A stretch of DNA of 19,202 bases from UBA7657 sp049653045 (GTDB lineage: Bacteria > Pseudomonadota > Alphaproteobacteria > Micavibrionales > Micavibrionaceae), in the NCBI GenBank assembly GCA_049653045.1, contig JBASFN010000119.1, forward strand, positions 1-19,202, given 5' to 3'. Both the position numbers and the translations under genes were made by a program. Of the stretch, positions 1-6,599 are shown in pieces; positions within the stretch are counted from its first letter, which is position 1; each line of letters begins with the position of its first letter. Below the pieces are notes generated by a model. The model ran no database searches and had not been told where the DNA came from. It was given only the letters and a program-made list of their open reading frames with translations.

Positions 1-434
1 AGGTCAACCTTTGCGGTGTACCCAATGATGGACATCCCCGCAAATGTTCCTGCCGTAATGAAGAATGTTTTGATGATGCTTTCCGGGGAATAGACCAAAA
101 AAATCACGGACAGTAACGCGCCCCAGAACGCGGAAAACCCTACAAATCCCAAGACAAGAGACTGATAAGATGCATATGAGAGCCTTTGTGGTGAAAACAG
201 CATCATCATAAGCATCATAGGCAACGTCATAACCGCCAGACCGAGAAACATGTTCTGGTGAATCATCATAAAAACTTTTTCAATGCCGGGAATTGTGGAT
301 ACGGCATAAGCGGTTGTCCCTGTTACGGCCAACCCAAGAGCCATAATGTTATAAACGCGATTAAAATGACCGCGCAGGCCTGCGTCGATGTTCAGTCCCT
401 CGCGGGCTTTGGGGATTGAATAACGATTTTCCAT
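1..434 (-). CDS. Bax inhibitor-1/YccA family membrane protein (5' part, runs off the window)
   Basis: I translated this by hand on the minus strand from the ATG at 434-432. It begins MENRYSIPKAREGLNIDAGL and stays open to the window edge, giving about 144 residues. A soluble N-terminus (IDAGLRGHFNRVYN) is followed by alternating hydrophobic segments, and the visible part ends in AGTFAGMSIIGYTAKVDL, the conserved stretch found in bacterial BI-1/YccA proteins (UPF0005). These are multi-helix inner-membrane proteins; E. coli YccA modulates FtsH proteolysis. A GGAGAAA ribosome binding site lies about 6 bases before the ATG, and an extended -10 promoter lies 63 bases upstream. The neighbour htpX is also a membrane-quality-control gene, which fits. 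The C-terminal helices are outside the window. The family call is firm; the physiological role is inferred. Confidence 0.88.
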   Translation of the reverse strand, partial: MENRYSIPKAREGLNIDAGLRGHFNRVYNIMALGLAVTGTTAYAVSTIPGIEKVFMMIHQNMFLGLAVMTLPMMLMMMLFSPQRLSYASYQSLVLGFVGFSAFWGALLSVIFLVYSPESIIKTFFITAGTFAGMSIIGYTAKVD

Positions 435-496
435 GTTCACTTTCTCCAGTTCATCGGGAAACACTGTTGTTCCCCACGGTGGTTAATATAGTGCTG

Positions 497-505
497 ATTA
501 TAGCA
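497..505 (-). promoter_or_regulatory. Extended -10 promoter for the BI-1-like gene
   Basis: Read on the minus strand this is TGCTATAAT: a perfect TATAAT with the TGn extension. No good -35 box is present 17 bases upstream, which is tolerated by extended -10 promoters. The start point would fall near 490, giving a leader of about 56 bases. That leader contains an imperfect inverted repeat (GGGAA at 456-460 with TTCCC at 470-474). It lies just beyond the htpX stop, so the BI-1-like gene can be transcribed separately from lemA-htpX. Confidence 0.5.
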
Positions 506-509
506 TATT

Positions 510-1595
510 TCAATCGTTTCTGGAAATCTGCCCAACGCCGTGCCTTTGGGCGGTGAGCCAAGGATTTCTGCGGGTTCTGTCGCCAAAACCCTGACCCGCC
601 GGGGCGGGGCCGGTGTGCGGCAAATGGGGGACAGGCGTGTTCGTCGTTTGGGACAAGGCGAGAATGCGATTTTTAATCGGCGGGTGGGTGGCAAACAGCC
701 CCATGAAAGGGCGGGCGTTTTCGATGCACATCATGTCGATGTCGGCGGGGGTGTGCGGCATATAATCCGCCCCGGCGATCCGCATCAAGGCGCGCATCAT
801 GGCCTCTGGGTTTTTGGTCATCTGTACGGCTCCGGCATCGGCCATAAATTCACGGCGGCGCGACAGGGCAAAGCGCATGAACAACGTTGCCATGTAACCG
901 ATCCACAAAATCGCGGCGATGGCGAGCAGGATTAAAATGCCGCCGCCGCGCCGATCATGCCGGCTGGAGGAGCGGTAGATAAATCCGTGGCGGATGCTGC
1001 TCCAGGCCATTTGCGCAGCGAAACCGATCATGCCTGTAAAAATTACCGTCACCATTAGCAGGCGCACATCGCGGTTGATGATATGGGTCAGTTCATGCGC
1101 GAGAACGCCCTCGACCTCGTCCTTGCTTAAACTGTTGAGAAGGCCGCGGGTAACAGTGACGGCGTAGCTGCGCGTATCGATGCCACTGGCGAAAGCGTTT
1201 CTCGCATGGGTTTCGATGACATTAAGTTGCGGCATCGGCATTCCTTGCGCGATGCAGAGATTTTCAAGAAGATTATAAAGCTCAGGTTCATCCTTGCGCG
1301 TGACTTCATGCGCGTGGGAAAGGGCGCGGATCATCGACGTGTTCCAGAAATAGGAAATCATAAACCACACGGCGATGACCGTCAGGATGATCGGCCAGAA
1401 TTCGATAAGAAGCCTGTTGGCATAGACAACGCCAAAATCGTAATTCGCCCCGGCTGCACTATAGCCGCCCTGACTCATGCCAAGGACATAGGAAACCGCC
1501 CAGACCATCGCCATGATGATAAATGGATACGCCGCCAGCAAAATGATGCTGCGGATGTTGTTGTCCCATATATGTGTCTGAAGCCCTGCGGCCAT
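510..1595 (-). CDS. htpX: HtpX-like M48 zinc metalloprotease
   Basis: A 361-residue M48-family membrane protease that degrades misfolded or damaged inner-membrane proteins, working beside FtsH. The zinc site HELTH is at residues 167-171 (context VLAHELTHIINRD), and the probable third zinc ligand is Glu249 in SRRREFMADAGA. Hydrophobic segments lie at about 17-39, 62-82, 176-197 and 219-240, the usual HtpX layout with the active site on the cytoplasmic face. The protein is longer than the typical ~290-residue HtpX because of a 60-70 residue C-terminal tail rich in Pro, Arg and Gly. It starts 4 bases after the lemA stop, so the two are cotranscribed and probably translationally coupled; no strong ribosome binding site is visible. 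LemA-HtpX pairing is common in bacteria. Confidence 0.93.
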   Translation of the reverse strand: MAAGLQTHIWDNNIRSIILLAAYPFIIMAMVWAVSYVLGMSQGGYSAAGANYDFGVVYANRLLIEFWPIILTVIAVWFMISYFWNTSMIRALSHAHEVTRKDEPELYNLLENLCIAQGMPMPQLNVIETHARNAFASGIDTRSYAVTVTRGLLNSLSKDEVEGVLAHELTHIINRDVRLLMVTVIFTGMIGFAAQMAWSSIRHGFIYRSSSRHDRRGGGILILLAIAAILWIGYMATLFMRFALSRRREFMADAGAVQMTKNPEAMMRALMRIAGADYMPHTPADIDMMCIENARPFMGLFATHPPIKNRILALSQTTNTPVPHLPHTGPAPAGQGFGDRTRRNPWLTAQRHGVGQISRND

Positions 1596-1599
1596 GATG

Positions 1600-2169
1600 C
1601 TATGTGCCGAACTTCACTTCCGGGGCTTTTTCGTGGGCGGCACGGGCGTCCTCGGGGATTTCAAAGAATTCCTCTTTTTTGAAGCCGAGCGAGGCAGCGA
1701 ACAAGACTGCCGGGAATTGTTCGATTGCCGTGTTGAGTTCCGCCGTTGCGTTGTTGAAGAAGCGGCGGGCGGCTGCGAGTTTGTTTTCGATGTCGGACAA
1801 TTCGCCCATCAGTTGCTGGAAGCTCTGGTTTGCCTTCAGGTCAGGATAGTTTTCCGAGACAGCGTAGAGGCTGACCATGGCGCGGGTAAGATTGTTTTCG
1901 GCTTCGATGCGCTGGTTCATATTTTGCGCCGACCTGACCCCGGCTCTGGCGGCGGTGACATTTTCAAGAACCTGTTTTTCGTGCGCGGCATAGCCCTTTA
2001 CGGTTTCGACAAGCTGGGGCACGAGATCGAAGCGTTGTTTCAACTGAACATCAATATCGGCGAAGGACTGACCCCTGTTCTGGCGCAACGCCACCAGCCT
2101 GTTGTACAGCATGACCAGCATAAGCGCGACGAGAGCGATGCCGCCCAGAATAATAGTCCAGAGTTCCAT
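1600..2169 (-). CDS. lemA: LemA family protein
   Basis: A 189-residue LemA-family protein. One N-terminal membrane helix (MELWTIILGGIALVALMLV) is followed by YNRLVALRQNRGQSFADIDV and LKQRFDLVPQLVETVKGYA, the classic LemA signature, and then a helical-bundle domain. I start at the ATG at 2169-2167 because AAAGGGAAA lies just upstream; the longer reading of 198 residues would need a TTG start with no ribosome binding site. LemA proteins are anchored with most of the chain outside the cytoplasm. Their biochemical role is poorly defined but they often accompany HtpX or other M48 proteases, as here. A sigma-70-type promoter precedes the gene at 2213-2242. Confidence 0.92.
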   Translation of the reverse strand: MELWTIILGGIALVALMLVMLYNRLVALRQNRGQSFADIDVQLKQRFDLVPQLVETVKGYAAHEKQVLENVTAARAGVRSAQNMNQRIEAENNLTRAMVSLYAVSENYPDLKANQSFQQLMGELSDIENKLAAARRFFNNATAELNTAIEQFPAVLFAASLGFKKEEFFEIPEDARAAHEKAPEVKFGT

Positions 2170-2212
2170 GTTCGTTTTCCCTTTGTAATCTTTCAATCCT
2201 GAATGTAGGCCG

Positions 2213-2242
2213 ATTATGCAACAAAAACTTCCGGCTTGTCAC
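2213..2242 (-). promoter_or_regulatory. Sigma-70-type promoter for lemA-htpX
   Basis: On the minus strand GTGACA (2242-2237, 5 of 6 matches to TTGACA), an 18-base spacer and CATAAT (2218-2213, 5 of 6 matches to TATAAT). The start point would be near 2206, about 37 bases before the lemA ATG. It lies in the 135-base divergent gap between lemA and the dsbG-like gene; I see no equally good promoter facing the plus strand there. Confidence 0.5.
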
Positions 2243-2304
2243 ATCAAAAGCATCTTGCGTCATTTCACGGAATAGTTGAATATTGATTGTCCAAGGAGCC
2301 TCCT

Positions 2305-3168
2305 ATGAAAAAAGTTTTTCTGACCGTCTTGATTCTGATTTCTTCCTTTGCTGCGCCCGTTTTTGCGCAGGACAGGATGCCAACCCCCACAACACCGCTT
2401 CCTGAAATGCCCGTGCCGATCAAGGAATTGGTCAATCAGGGAGCGCAGGTGCGTTACTTAGGGCGCGATCATGGCCTCGATTCATGGATCACCGTTAAAA
2501 ACGGACAGGAGCAGTATTTTTATGTCCTGCCGGACGGAAGTGCCTTCCTGATGGGGCTGCTTTTCGACGGAAACGGCAAGCTGGTCACCGTTCAGCAGGT
2601 CAAAAGGCTGCAACAACAAGGCGATCCCTTGCTTGATACGCTGACCGAAGATGCCAACAGCTTTTCCGAGGCCAAAAAGGCCGATGCCGACCCCCGGTTC
2701 AAATCACCCTCGGAGCAGCTTTATGCCGATGTTGAGGGGGCAAACTGGATTCCTCTGGGTGAAATCGGTGCGCCTGTGGCTTATGCCTTTATTGACCCGC
2801 AATGTCCGCACTGCCATGAATTTATTAAAGAATTGCGTGCCAATTACCTCGATAAAGGCCGGATACAATTACGTATCGTTCCCGTGGGCTTTAAGGATGA
2901 AACAAAGGCACAGGCGGCCTATCTTCTTGCCGCGCCCAACCCGGCGGAACGCTGGTACAAGCACATGGACGGCGACGCCAGTGCCTTGCCCGCCAAGAAA
3001 GAGCTGAGCGATCAGGGTGTGCAGCGCAACCTTGCCATCATGCAATCCTGGCAGTTTTCCGTGACGCCGATGATTATCTATCGCGGCAAGGATAACAGCG
3101 TGAAACTGGTTAAAGGACGCCCGAAAGACCTCGAATCCTTTATTAACGATATTGGTGCGCGTAGCTAA
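2305..3168 (+). CDS. Exported DsbG/DsbC-like thiol-disulfide isomerase
   Basis: A 287-residue periplasmic protein. The signal peptide (MKKVFLTVLILISSFAAP) is probably cleaved after VFA at residue 21. Residues ~30-110 resemble the DsbC/DsbG dimerisation domain. A thioredoxin fold follows with redox motif Cys167-Pro-His-Cys170 (FIDPQCPHCHEF) and cis-proline Pro255 in SVTPMIIY. The region AAYLLAAPNPAERWYKH resembles the equivalent stretch of DsbG. Such proteins shuffle wrong disulfides or protect single cysteines. I start at ATG 2305 because AAGGAG sits 6 bases before it; an in-frame TTG at 2287 is less likely. It is the first gene of a plus-strand run leading to the type IVB genes, and conjugative systems often carry such a helper (TrbB of IncI/F plasmids). 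Whether it serves this machine is inference. Confidence 0.88.
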   Translation: MKKVFLTVLILISSFAAPVFAQDRMPTPTTPLPEMPVPIKELVNQGAQVRYLGRDHGLDSWITVKNGQEQYFYVLPDGSAFLMGLLFDGNGKLVTVQQVKRLQQQGDPLLDTLTEDANSFSEAKKADADPRFKSPSEQLYADVEGANWIPLGEIGAPVAYAFIDPQCPHCHEFIKELRANYLDKGRIQLRIVPVGFKDETKAQAAYLLAAPNPAERWYKHMDGDASALPAKKELSDQGVQRNLAIMQSWQFSVTPMIIYRGKDNSVKLVKGRPKDLESFINDIGARS

Positions 3169-3182
3169 AAGGATAAAGATGG

Positions 3183-3211
3183 TTTCAATCTGCCCTCGTA
3201 CCCTTTATAAT
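3183..3211 (+). promoter_or_regulatory. Probable promoter for the proline-rich-tail gene
   Basis: A perfect TATAAT at 3206-3211 with a weak -35 (TTTCAA, 3183-3188) at 17-base spacing, in the gap after the dsbG-like gene. The start point would be near 3218. That is downstream of the in-frame GTG at 3214 and so supports the ATG at 3253 as the start of the next gene. Confidence 0.4.
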
Positions 3212-3252
3212 CGGTGAGGTTAGGGTTTTCATACGCACTTTATCCGTCACAC

Positions 3253-4377
3253 ATGAATAAACGCACCGAATATCTTCTTCAGGTTCTCGAAAAAATCGGT
3301 TTGCCACTTATGTCCTCGATCCTTCAGGCTCCGGGGCGGGGATTGGCTGACGAGACGCTGAAAGATGCCCAGCGCATGGCCGAGCTGCTAGCCAAGACCA
3401 CACAGGCCAGCATTGATATGTCGCGCTCGATGGATATGGGCGCGACTGCGGAAGATGCCGACTCGCTGCGCGTTGCGTTGGCGGCTCTTGCCAGTACACT
3501 TGTCGGGGCGCATTTTAAAAATTCGGGTAAAGTGCCGGGGGAGAATGATCTCAAACGCATGGCGGCGGCTTTGCAAACGGCCATGGCCTATTCCGAAAAT
3601 TTTACACCGGGCGGGGATGCGATTGTCCGGATGGACACTCTCAAGGCTCTTGGGCAACCTGTTGATGCCCAACAAGCAGGGCTTCAGTATATTCACGCTT
3701 TCATTCCCGTTATCAGCGCGGTTTCCGCTTTTCCGTTCGGCCAGCCGGAGCAAAAACTTATTATGGATGTCTCGGCGCAGTTGATGCGTAAGGCCGAAGA
3801 CGTTCGGGCATCCGTGTTTGGGGATGCGCCGCCCGAAGATCGCAAGCGGCTTGAGCTTTCAATCCTCGGGGCGCTGGCCGAGATGTATGCGTCGTGCCAT
3901 ACCATGGAAACAACGCGCATGATGGCCATGACCGAGGAACAGCGCGTTCTCGGGGGCGTTGGCCTTGAATCCGTCTGGAAATCATTCGACCTGCGCGTTG
4001 GTATATTGAGCGCGCTGGCCAAGGGGATGATCCTAGGCGCGGGCGATCAAGGCTCCTCTTCTTCAAAAGCACCAACGCCGCCCCCCGCTCCGCCGCCTAT
4101 GGCCGTAGCTTCTCCTCCGGTTGTTCCAACTCAGGTTGCGCCAGTTGCACCGCCGCCCCCTCCGCCTCCTGCACCGCCCCCCGTTACGGGAGGGAGTCCG
4201 CTTTCCATGTTCGCCAAAAAACCCGAGGGACAAGCCGCGCCGCAGCCTGCTCCCCCGGTCGCTCCCCCAGCCGCGCCACCAGCTTCACCGCCGCCAATAC
4301 AACAACAAAGCAGCGGTTCCCAGTCTTCCTCGCCCATGTCCTTTTTCAAGCCCCCGCCGAAAAGTAGTGACGAATAG
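3253..4377 (+). CDS. Unrecognised cytoplasmic protein with a proline-rich C-terminal tail
   Basis: I do not recognise this 374-residue protein. Residues 1 to about 265 look mostly helical and soluble, with no signal peptide and one hydrophobic stretch near IHAFIPVISAVSAFPFG. From about residue 270 to the end it is low-complexity, dominated by Pro, Ala, Ser and Gln. The tail carries two similar short motifs, SPLSMFAKKP (starting at residue 315) and SPMSFFKPPP (starting at residue 360, near the C-terminus), spaced like repeated docking sites. I start at ATG 3253, reading MNKRTEYLLQVLEKIG; an in-frame GTG at 3214 is probably upstream of the transcription start. No clear ribosome binding site precedes either. 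It sits between the DsbG-like and transglycosylase genes, just ahead of dotDCB. It could be an adaptor or substrate of the secretion system, but that is inference. Confidence 0.72.
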   Translation: MNKRTEYLLQVLEKIGLPLMSSILQAPGRGLADETLKDAQRMAELLAKTTQASIDMSRSMDMGATAEDADSLRVALAALASTLVGAHFKNSGKVPGENDLKRMAAALQTAMAYSENFTPGGDAIVRMDTLKALGQPVDAQQAGLQYIHAFIPVISAVSAFPFGQPEQKLIMDVSAQLMRKAEDVRASVFGDAPPEDRKRLELSILGALAEMYASCHTMETTRMMAMTEEQRVLGGVGLESVWKSFDLRVGILSALAKGMILGAGDQGSSSSKAPTPPPAPPPMAVASPPVVPTQVAPVAPPPPPPPAPPPVTGGSPLSMFAKKPEGQAAPQPAPPVAPPAAPPASPPPIQQQSSGSQSSSPMSFFKPPPKSSDE

Positions 4378-4421
4378 GAAAAATGGGTTAAAATGGAAAA
4401 TAACAACGGAGTTTTGGCCTG

Positions 4422-4844
4422 ATGATCGCCGCGTCCAGTAAAGTTTTAGCCGCTTGCCTTATGCTCGCTTCGCAGACCTATTCGGTTCCGCCTGCCGTAC
4501 TGGTCGGGATTTATAAGGTCGAAGGCGGCAAAGTCGGGCAGGAAGTTAAAAACGAAAACGGCAGTTTCGACCTCGGACCCATGCAAATCAATACCGTCTG
4601 GATGCCTGAGCTGGCCGGAGAATGGGGAGTCAGCAAGGATACAGCCCGCAAGTGGGTTCGTGACGATGCCTGTACGAATGTCAGCGTTGCAGCATGGATT
4701 TTACGCAGCCATTTAGACGAAACAGGCAGCCTGTCGCAGGCTATTGCGAATTACCACTCCCGAACGCCCGTTTACGGCACAAAATACAAGAAAAAGGTCA
4801 TTAATGTCCTTTACGAAAACGGCCTGGTTAGAAACGGGCACTGA
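4422..4844 (+). CDS. Small lytic transglycosylase (SLT-like) linked to the type IVB locus
   Basis: A 140-residue protein that is almost entirely an SLT/lysozyme-like domain: probable catalytic Glu34 in YKVEGG, the DLGPMQIN motif at 50-57 and AIANYHS at 107-113. These enzymes cleave the MurNAc-GlcNAc bond of peptidoglycan, and secretion and conjugation machines use dedicated ones (VirB1 type) to pass through the wall. Its hydrophobic N-terminus (KVLAACLMLASQTYSVPP) aligns with the first helix of the domain and is not a clear signal peptide. A stop codon lies 21 bases upstream in frame, so no longer start exists. Export may therefore be atypical or unaided by Sec. GGAG is 10 bases before the ATG. 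It lies 148 bases before dotD on the same strand. The family call is strong; the link to the secretion machine is contextual. Confidence 0.85.
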   Translation: MIAASSKVLAACLMLASQTYSVPPAVLVGIYKVEGGKVGQEVKNENGSFDLGPMQINTVWMPELAGEWGVSKDTARKWVRDDACTNVSVAAWILRSHLDETGSLSQAIANYHSRTPVYGTKYKKKVINVLYENGLVRNGH

Positions 4845-4992
4845 TTTTCGCGGTCGCGCTTTCTGCGGGGACAAATTAGAAACGTGTATTGCGATCAGGA
4901 TTATGAAACATTAAGCTTGATTTGTGCGTTCAAGCACTTCATTTTGGTACTGGTTTTAAAGCTGCCGTTCATTTTTTAAGGTAGAAAGTCAT

Positions 4993-5502
4993 ATGACTCG
5001 CATTTTCTCTTTTGCCCAGATTTTCCTGTGCGTGCTTCTTCTTGCCGCGTGCGATACGCCTTCCGAGGAATTCAGCAACGCCCATCCCCAACTTGTTGCG
5101 GAACCTGACAGCGTTTCCGCGATGCTGGCCGATGCCGCTGATCGCGCCGCGCACTCGCTTGAGACGCTAGCTTCCGTTGAGTATTCACGGGGGCCGGGCG
5201 TTGCCGTCGGGCCGGTTGGGGATGCGCCCGCCGAATTACGCCGCGCCGTTACCCTGAACTGGGTCGGGCCGGTCGAGCCGATCACCAAGATGCTGGCGGA
5301 TCGTGCTGGATATAACTTCCTCGTCGTTGGCAATCCCCCTCCTGTATCGGTCGTTGTGTCCATCGATGCCAACAACAGGCCTGTCATAGAGGTCTTGCGG
5401 AATGTCGGGCTTCAGCTTGGTATGCGCGGCGACATCAAGGTTGACGGCACGGGACGCGTTGTCGAGCTGCACTATCCACCCAATACCGGTCTTGGTAAGT
5501 AA
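4993..5502 (+). CDS. dotD: DotD, type IVB secretion outer-membrane lipoprotein (TraH homolog)
   Basis: A 169-residue DotD-like lipoprotein. The signal peptide MTRIFSFAQIFLCVLLLAAC ends in a lipobox with lipidated Cys20. The C-terminal half (VTLNWVGPVEPITKMLAD to the end) has the DotD secretin-N-like pattern, including GYNFLVVGNPPP and a final VELHYPP strand. In Legionella DotD and DotC are lipoproteins that bring DotH to the outer membrane to form the core complex. Mature position +2 is Asp (Cys20-Asp21), which in E. coli would retain a lipoprotein in the inner membrane; alphaproteobacterial sorting may differ. AAGG lies about 13 bases upstream of the ATG. dotC follows after 17 bases. The location directly before dotC and dotB makes the call secure. 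Confidence 0.93.
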   Translation: MTRIFSFAQIFLCVLLLAACDTPSEEFSNAHPQLVAEPDSVSAMLADAADRAAHSLETLASVEYSRGPGVAVGPVGDAPAELRRAVTLNWVGPVEPITKMLADRAGYNFLVVGNPPPVSVVVSIDANNRPVIEVLRNVGLQLGMRGDIKVDGTGRVVELHYPPNTGLGK

Positions 5503-5519
5503 TATATTTTAAGGATTTC

Positions 5520-6599
5520 ATGTCGCGTTATCTCGTAGATAAACTTTTGGGCAAAAACGGCTACTCTTTTGTAGCCGCGTTTGTTTTTTCCCTTGCGGCT
5601 CCGTCAGTGGGTCTGGCGCAAACCGATTCCGCGCCGCCACCCTCCCAACAGGAAATGAGTGCTTTGCAACAGGCACAAGCTCAGGCGCAAACCGCTGGCG
5701 AGCAGGCCGCCGCCGAGGTTTCCGGCTTTCAGCCGCTTGATCCTCTGTCCGGTTCCTATCCCACGGGCTTGCTCGGCGAGGAGGAAGAGGAAGAAAAACC
5801 CAAGGCCAAACGGGTCATGTTTGAAGATTTGCCCAAAGAGGTGGCCGGCACGAATGAAGCGCCCCCCGAAATCGGAACCCTGCAAAACCTTCCCCGCGAG
5901 AATACCTTGGTTGAAGGCAAATCCGGTATGCCCCTCGATATACGGCGCGATGCCGTGCGTGCGGCGGCGATTTCCTATGGCGCACGCGGCGGGCTAGCGT
6001 GGCGGACATACCAAATCCGTTCCGAGCTTGCTCAGCGCACACAAGCTCTCGATAAAGTTTATGATTTCCGCAGCCTGTTGATCCCCGCCCCTTCGGGGCT
6101 TTTGATCGAACCGCCGATCATCAGCGAATCCATCAATGCCATGCTGATCGAGGGCGATGGTCAAACAGCCGCCGTTTCCGACCGCATCTATAACATCATC
6201 AACAACGCGAAAATCGTTTCAACGTCCCGTACATGGCGCACCTATCTTGAACGCGAGTGGGGCGTTGTCGATCCGCCGCCAGACATCCTTCGACCCGAGA
6301 ACGAGGAAGAGCGCAAGATCTGGAAAGAGCTTGTCTCCAAGGGCTGGGAAGAAGGCATGCGGCAAGCCGATGAAATATTCCAGGACGATCTGAATGTCCT
6401 GATGGCTGACTTTCAGGGCATGATTCGTTATCGCATGCTCCTGACGCAGGGCATGGTTTCCCCTCCCTACGCGCTTCAAGTTGATCGCGGCGTTACCGGC
6501 GGCGGCAGTGAAATGCGTGTCGGCGACCGCGCCGTGCAAATCACCGGCGTGCCTGAACTCATCACCGGATCGGATCAATGGCAACCCGCAAGCCGATAA
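5520..6599 (+). CDS. dotC: DotC, type IVB secretion protein (TraI homolog), without lipobox
   Basis: A 359-residue DotC. The diagnostic core runs from about residue 145 to the end: YDFRSLLIPAPSGLLIEPPI, then RTWRTYLEREW, a K-G-W-EEG-R-QAD helix and FQGMIRYRMLLTQGMVSPP, all as in Legionella DotC, which helps place DotH in the outer membrane. The N-terminus is a signal sequence (SFVAAFVFSLAAPSVGLAQ) likely cut after GLA. There is no lipobox and no cysteine anywhere, whereas Legionella DotC is a lipoprotein. Residues ~35-130 form a Gln/Ala-rich and acidic linker with a run of six Glu (near residue 88), making the protein about 55 residues longer than the Legionella form. AAGGAT precedes the ATG. 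Its last 22 bases overlap dotB, implying coupled translation. Confidence 0.92.
   Translation: MSRYLVDKLLGKNGYSFVAAFVFSLAAPSVGLAQTDSAPPPSQQEMSALQQAQAQAQTAGEQAAAEVSGFQPLDPLSGSYPTGLLGEEEEEEKPKAKRVMFEDLPKEVAGTNEAPPEIGTLQNLPRENTLVEGKSGMPLDIRRDAVRAAAISYGARGGLAWRTYQIRSELAQRTQALDKVYDFRSLLIPAPSGLLIEPPIISESINAMLIEGDGQTAAVSDRIYNIINNAKIVSTSRTWRTYLEREWGVVDPPPDILRPENEEERKIWKELVSKGWEEGMRQADEIFQDDLNVLMADFQGMIRYRMLLTQGMVSPPYALQVDRGVTGGGSEMRVGDRAVQITGVPELITGSDQWQPASR

Noticed and set aside
437..694. 85-residue minus-strand ORF overlapping the 3' end of htpX
   Set aside because: It is Arg/Pro-rich, in another frame of the htpX tail, and has no ribosome binding site or recognisable motif; htpX is clearly the real gene.
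1594..2202. 202-residue plus-strand ORF opposite lemA
   Set aside because: Antisense frame of lemA, which carries the LemA signature on the minus strand.
3214..3252. Longer start (GTG) for the proline-rich-tail protein
   Set aside because: It falls at or before the transcription start expected from the TATAAT at 3206-3211, and the added residues look unlike a protein N-terminus.
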